Source of the DNA: Archegozetes longisetosus | Lineage: Eukaryota; Arthropoda; Arachnida; Sarcoptiformes; Trhypochthoniidae | NCBI GenBank assembly: GCA_018873245.2 | Contig: JAEMBT020000006.1 | Span: 441,804-505,803, forward strand | Reading direction: 5' to 3' | DNA length: 64,000 bases | Shown here: in pieces, positions 58,974 to 64,000 of the stretch | Layout of the letters: each line of letters starts with the position of its first letter | Position numbering within the stretch: position 1 is the first letter of the stretch | The notes under the pieces: model-generated | What the model was told of the DNA's origin: nothing | The model's input: only the letters and a program-made list of their open reading frames with translations | Database searches by the model: none | Made by a program: the position numbers and the translations under genes

Positions 58974-59935
58974 AACTAGTTTTTACTTAATTGTTCATAT
59001 ATTTTCACTAAATTAAATAATAAATAAGATTAAATAATTTATGCAATTTCTTCAGCTTGTTTAACTCTTCTTTAATTGAATATATGACAATTTAAGTTGA
59101 CATTTTCATAACAGATCGGTGTTGGACTAACGGAATAATTGAATCGTGTGATTATGTAAAGCTACCTATTAGAAATATTTACTTAAACCTCTTTTAATTG
59201 GTATGAGTTACGCTCAAGTTTTAACAGAATTTATGATGTATTACGCAAACAGATACTGAACAATTCGGTTTCAAACTTGAACCCAAACTTACTTATTGTT
59301 ATTGAACATTATTTGTAACAATGCCAGCTGTAAAAAGTATATGATTCAGCCTTTCTTAAAATTCCTGAATTTTTGTTCAATTAAGCGTAATTTTTAAATG
59401 GATGTTTATTTGAGTTATAAGAATTACCTTAAAATATTGAGAGTATTTTTTGAAAGTAGCAGACTTAAGTTTGTTGGAGACCTAGAGGTAAATTTCCGAA
59501 AAATCTAAATAAAATCAAGTCAATAGCTTTTTTCTGCTTTGGATGAAATATTTTGCTCAAGTCTAAGAACTTAATGCACCCTATGCTTTGCTTTTCTATG
59601 CTACTCTCATAATATCTCGAAAACATAGGTTGATCAATCTCTTCAAACAGAAAAGGTGAATACAAGAAACACTGGTTTTGTTGTCACTATCGCAACACAA
59701 ATCAATAATTATTTGTTGACATTTTTTCATTAATATAAAATTCAGTCACAAGTGCGCTGAAAATTAAGTTCAATAACAATAGTAAAAGTCGTAATAACAT
59801 TGGAACCAAATAATGTGGACCGTGGCTGCTCTTAACAAGAAATATAGCGAGTATTAACATAATTTTATTCTAATTAATTAAACCCCTGCTTTGAATTGTT
59901 TGAAAACTTATTAATACTTTTGTTTGATTGAACAG
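58974..59935. other. Gene-free stretch, probably with the 5' end of the ERICH3-type gene
   Basis: The missing first coding exon of the following gene should lie here and must end after two bases of a codon. I could not pick one reliably. A minus-strand 66-codon frame at 59465-59665 is not supported. Confidence 0.45.
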
Positions 59936-62803
59936 TGCTTTAGGAACTTATAATAGTTTACAAGATCCACATTTGCATCAGTACTTTCGTAAGCCACAAA
60001 TTCGTAATCATCTAATTCAAGCAGGACTAGTATGTTATTCAAAAGTTCATTTTTTCTAATCTATCAGTCAGTCAAAAAGTTCTCGGCCTAACATCTTTCC
60101 TGATGTTTTTGAATGCTGATTTTGATAGTGATTATAGAGCCATATCTCATGGGATCTCATGCTAAAAATTAATTGGTTCTCCAGTAGTAATAAAATCATG
60201 AACTGTTAAAGAAGAGGTATCAATACATAAGCTAAATAGAAAAGAGAGAAAGAAAAAAATTTTCTAAGAATTTATAAGTGTATTTTGACATAAAAAATTT
60301 GTCTGATTTTTTACCTCTGAGCGAAACCAGCTAATTTTTGATATGCAATCTTTTAAAGCATACCACTATTATTGGTATAAAAATCGGCATTCAAATATCA
60401 GAAAAGGTGTTAGGCCGAGAACTTATTGACTGACCTGATAAATTGAAAATTTTAAAACCTACTTAAAAATCTTGCTAATAGTTGATTGATGCCTGCTTAC
60501 TTTATTGGGGAATCACAGTTTTCTAGTTTACAAAATATCAATAATATTTTGATTTATTTTAAGCTTTATTACTAAAGACTTGATTTATTATTACGTATGT
60601 ATTGATTCCTAATCAAATGACTTATCAGTGTTATTCTACAGAAAACTTTATTTCGCAATTTGTTTATTCAAATACAGATGCCTAATTAGAAATGAAATTA
60701 AACTGTCTTTCATTGTTTTGAAATTTTTACTCTCAATTAGAAAATTATCTAAACGTTTATATGAAAGTTTAATATTATTACAGTTTGAAACGTTTTATTA
60801 TAGAAAGATATGATACGAAACTTTTGTAGTAAAACATTTCTATTCATGCAAATTTGATTAAAAATGAAAGGAACTGTAATTAAAATGTTTTGTTTTTTAA
60901 AATTAATTTGAATCCAGATGACAAGTGAAGGAAAAGTTGTACCGGAAGCAGTCGTCAGACTTCGCAAACTAGAGGATGAGCGGAGAAAACAGTTGCACAA
61001 ACTCTTAACTGAAGTACTAGAAAATGGGCAAACCAATAGATTAGCTTTAAGTAAGCTCCATCAAACAAGAACTCTTGAGTCAGAGGCTAAATGGCAATTA
61101 GTTCAAAGGGCAAAGATTGCATTCGACACAACCAATAGCTCGAATGGATTTTCTTCGAGAACTGTTTCGAATAATTCGAATTCTGGTAAGACAAGGAAAA
61201 GTTCTTCTTCAACATCATCTATGAACTGGTTCAAAAGAGTGGCACTTATAAGACCTAAAATATTCTCCAATAAGAAAAAACGAGTCAAAGTAAACGCATT
61301 CAATAAGTATCAAAGACCGAAGTCTTCGTATGGTGTCAGGTCTTCCAATAAAATAACACCTGATATTGGAATAGAAGAAGAATTAATCGAACAGTTATCG
61401 GGTATTGTTTCATTAGATGGCGATTCCATTAAAGATAGCGACGAAGACATTGGAAACAAAAGATCAGTTTGGAGTAATAGGAAGAGTACGCCATCGCGTC
61501 TTGTTTTACAATTTAATGGTTTGACTGGAAATAGCTATACTCCAAGAAGAATTCAGATATTTCAGCAATTGTATTCAGGAGGAAATGCAATTGTCATCTT
61601 TGACAGACTGGTCACACCCGGAGGTCAGTATCTCTACAGTTAACATTGTAATTGAGGTCAGCTAAACTGAATTAAATAACTTAGAATGCTTTGAGCAATC
61701 TTTTATTGTTTGTTGTGGTTATGCTTTGAATCGGAAAATTTGTGACTTCAGAAGAATAACTGTTGCTTCCTTTGCAAGAATTGCGATCTTACTGCTCAAA
61801 AAACAATAATTTTATCTATTTAGAAATAGCTATAACTCCAATATAAAACTGTAGTTAATATTGGATTGATTACCGCTATACTTTCAAAGACATTTATAAT
61901 ATTATTATTAGCAAAAAATTTTCTTCCATCAAATCAAAATAATTTTGATTATAGAATAGACAATAATCTCGACAAGTAGTGATTAAGACGTGCGTTCAAC
62001 AATTCTTATCTGCTTATCCACTGCGTAGAGCACTCCACGTGTTCTGTCAGCAGTTGCAAAGCTCATGTCAATAATTGCAATTAATCTGATAAATATTGCT
62101 ATAGATTATCTGTTGAAATGTGAGCACGTCTTCGACAGTTAGAATGATAAATAACTTGGATTAGAACCTCCAAAAAATCATTAAATTTTTAGATTGTTGA
62201 AGACAGAATTTTCTAAGCATTTAATAAAATTTCAATCTTTCAAATTGATTTAAGATCAACTAAAAATTGACTCAATCTTCAGATCATTTTACATTTGCTG
62301 TTCGCGCACATGGAAGTAAACCATTCTGTATCACAGTATTGGTTGATGGCATTAGAGACCTTCGTGTTAGTACCTGTTGTGAACATAAGCACAAAAAAGG
62401 ATCAAAAATATCTCACTTCACGTTAATTGATGTGATCGGAGGAAAGCCTTGTTATAACTGTAGGAAAGCTATCAATTCACTGAAAAACTCAGCAAAAATA
62501 AATATTTCACATGAAACAGAAACTAATATTAAGGAAAGTTCTTCTAAGCAAAATATCTATTCAAGCGATAGTGATGTTGATGAACATGAAGAAAGAACCG
62601 TTATTGAGAAGAAATCATCTCAGTCTTCGTCGCCAATCGACGCCAACTATAATGACGACCAATTTGAAGCTTACGAAAGCTCCGCAGAGACTCCAACTTT
62701 AATACAAATTCGATCCCCTAATAGTGTCTCATCTGATGATAACAGCATAGTTGAGTCGCATACAGAAATAGTTGAGGCAGAGATTCATAGCAACCCCCAA
62801 TAA
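59936..62803 (+). CDS. ERICH3-type protein with DUF4590 domain (5' exon not found)
   Basis: Recognised exons join(59936..60029,60918..61623,62283..62803), at least 440 aa; the first exon is unresolved. Exon at 59936 reads ALGTYNSLQDPHLHQYFRKP then IRNHLIQAGL. This corresponds to the start of vertebrate ERICH3, and the next exon continues SEGKVVPEAVVRLRKLEDER, so the ATG at 60918 follows an acceptor and is not the true start. The DUF4590 region spans the exon 3/4 junction: GNSYTPRRIQIFQQLYSGGN, FDRLVTPG|DHFTFAVRAHG, STCCEHKHKKGSKISHF, GGKPCYNCRKA, with four conserved Cys. The C-terminal 120 residues are Ser/Glu-rich. ERICH3 is a poorly characterised glutamate-rich protein linked to cilia and neurons in vertebrates (general knowledge). 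Its role here is unknown. A MITE sits in the first recognised intron. Confidence 0.82.
60064..60438. mobile_element. mariner-type MITE in an ERICH3 intron
   Basis: The left end TCAGTCAGTCAAAAAGTTCT and, from the other side, TCAGGTCAGTCAATAAGTTC share TCTCGGCCTAACA and further inward sequence (GAATGC-GATTTT). TA borders both ends (60062-60063, 60439-60440). The total is 375 bp with no coding region. It begins 34 bp after the exon's splice donor. Confidence 0.82.
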
Positions 62804-63068
62804 ATTTAGAATCAATTTAAACGTTTTTCAAGAGAAGTATTAGAACTTTTGTCGTTTTTATTATCGAAACGATTGATACTGTCAATACTTTCAAAATACA
62901 CTTTGTATTGAGTGTTGTAAAAGTTATTTAAGCAGAATGTTATTGAATTTTATAAACTTTTATTTATTATCTGTTAAAAATTTAGGTTGTAAAGGGTTTT
63001 GCGAGTAATCATTTTTATATAAAAGTATTTTATTCTCATAACAATTAGTTTGAATTCTTGTCAAACTA
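62804..63068. other. Spacer between convergent genes
   Basis: Joins the 3' end of the ERICH3-type gene to the 3' end of duplicate copy B. AT-rich; nothing else was recognised. Confidence 0.5.
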
Positions 63069-63550
63069 TTATGTCCAATAGTGAAATTGTTTTTTAGCTC
63101 TTGGAGTAATTGTCGGAACAGTACTGGTAGTGGTTGTCGTACTTGAAGTAGTGACTGGCCTTTCAGTATAAGTCATAAGCGGTAACACAATCAGGTGATG
63201 GTCTCCGTCATCGTTGTCTTCACGATTAGTTTCTGCTGTAGAGACAGTTGTAGTCGTTGTTTGTGAGGATTCGCTACTGTTTCCATCACTCGATTCAGTC
63301 ACGTATTTATCCCATTCGCGACCACTTTATGAAAGGGAACATTAAATGAGTTATTGTTAACTAATTATTGACATAAAACTTATGAATGGAATACTCACTA
63401 CATCGGTATTACAATAATTTGATCTCCTTTTTTCTGTTTTGCAATCATAGCCCCCAAAAGCATTCCTTTCACTAAATCACATCTTATTTGATGAACATAT
63501 GAAACACAAACCATTGCTAACAATGCAAGAGATATGACCTTTGAAGGCAT
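63069..63550 (-). CDS. Small secreted Thr-rich protein, duplicate copy B
   Basis: Exons complement(join(63069..63324,63399..63550)), 135 aa. It is nearly identical to copy A at 51.1 kb in both exons and in the 74-bp intron. Visible differences are few, for example a C for T within the CATAAGTGG string, and the end HYWT instead of HYWAK. Identity stops abruptly just outside the ATG and a few bases before the stop codon. Same signal peptide (MPSKVISLALLAMVCVSYVH) and Thr-rich tail. It has its own TATA box, so both copies are probably expressed. Function unknown. Confidence 0.85.
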
Positions 63551-63623
63551 TACGAGTTAGAAAATGAATCTTGATTACAAAAAGGTTTGAAAAATAAGGT
63601 ATCTGTTACTTTCAAAAACCTTC

Positions 63624-63656
63624 TGATCTGTTCAATGGTCTAGAAGTGTTTATATA
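63624..63656 (-). promoter_or_regulatory. Core promoter of duplicate copy B
   Basis: TATATAAA (63656-63649) is followed at 32 bp by the initiator ATCAGA (A at 63624) on the minus strand. This is the textbook arthropod spacing, 74 bp upstream of the ATG. Confidence 0.6.
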
Positions 63657-64000
63657 ACGTCCTGATAGAGAAATCCGAACAAAATATTTTCACAAAAATC
63701 ACAAATAAATTTAACTGTTTTATATTTAAATAACGTGTCGTTTTAAAAGTTAACATATGGACATTCACGTTATAATATCGAAATAATTTATTAGTGCATT
63801 GAAAACAAAAATATCGCTGACCAAAAATGAGTCCCGTAAAAGCGCTTTGGCATATAATATTAATGTCTATAGTCCTTCAGCACATGTGAAGCAAAACGCT
63901 AAATATTACATTTTAAAAAAATTATTTTACTGCTGCGGACATTTTATAAATGTATTTTATCAATTCAATTTAGTTGATTATTAATGTATTCGTGTATTTT
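63657..64000. other. Gene-free window end
   Basis: Upstream flank of copy B. A 61-codon plus-strand frame (63799-63984) has no support as a gene. Confidence 0.5.

Noticed and set aside
1..64000. CRISPR array, bacterial operon or viral genome
   Set aside because: No regularly spaced repeats, Shine-Dalgarno patterns or viral genes seen; genes are spliced and eukaryotic throughout.

Overview
This is a window of eukaryotic nuclear DNA, about 70% A+T by eye. Genes are split by short GT-AG introns, two tRNA genes carry T-run terminators, and small inverted-repeat transposons are abundant. The conserved genes (Rab21, Tuba/DNMBP, MMAA, TBC1D5, an ERICH3-type protein) are animal genes. CCTAA units like the arthropod telomere repeat, TATA/TCAG-type promoters, and secreted low-complexity proteins of a kind I associate with arachnids point to an arthropod, most likely a mite. 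The species is not determinable by reading.

Left part (1.9-37.5 kb): a cluster of fast-evolving secreted-protein genes. Most begin with a tiny first exon that carries the start of the signal peptide. Family A is Tyr/Asn/Ser-rich: 1.9-3.8 kb on the minus strand, 4.6-5.3 kb on the plus strand, and a decayed copy at 12.3-13.0 kb. Family B has a KPVIQEVREIIQPYR core: 8.0-9.1 kb and 15.8-17.8 kb, both minus. Next come a small amphipathic protein (24.1-24.9 kb), a very basic secreted protein (26.2-27.2 kb) and, beside it, a very acidic Ser/Asp/Glu secreted protein (27.3-28.6 kb). Family C has an IETYTETY core: a pseudogene at 31.05-31.7 kb and two intact genes at 32.5-34.8 and 35.2-37.5 kb. The products look like structural or extracellular-matrix material (cuticle, eggshell, glue or silk), but that is inference from composition.

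Right part (40-64 kb): conserved cellular genes. Rab21 (40.5-42.1), a seven-SH3 Tuba/DNMBP RhoGEF (44.1-50.5), MMAA (52.8-54.0, minus), TBC1D5 (54.9-57.9), a four-helix membrane protein (58.5-59.0) and an ERICH3/DUF4590 protein (59.9-62.8). Three of these act on endosomes or membranes and the actin cortex. Two near-identical copies of a small secreted-protein gene lie at 51.1-51.6 and 63.1-63.6 kb, minus strand. Two identical tRNA-Gly(TCC) genes lie at 52.3 and 55.4 kb; the second is inside a TBC1D5 intron, antisense to it.

Mobile DNA: at least a dozen non-autonomous foldback or MITE-like elements. They include an internally deleted mariner with a readable transposase fragment, an 80-bp palindrome strikingly like human MADE1 nested in another foldback element, a hAT-like element with 8-bp target duplications beside the family C pseudogene, and an element with a perfect 9-bp target duplication. 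I see no autonomous transposon, CRISPR array or bacterial-type operon.

Quality note: Rab21, DNMBP and TBC1D5 each need exactly one extra base in a short A or T run to stay in frame, and the decayed family A copy shows the same. This suggests residual homopolymer deletions in the assembly rather than dead genes. Exon boundaries below were worked out by hand from splice-site phase and protein similarity.
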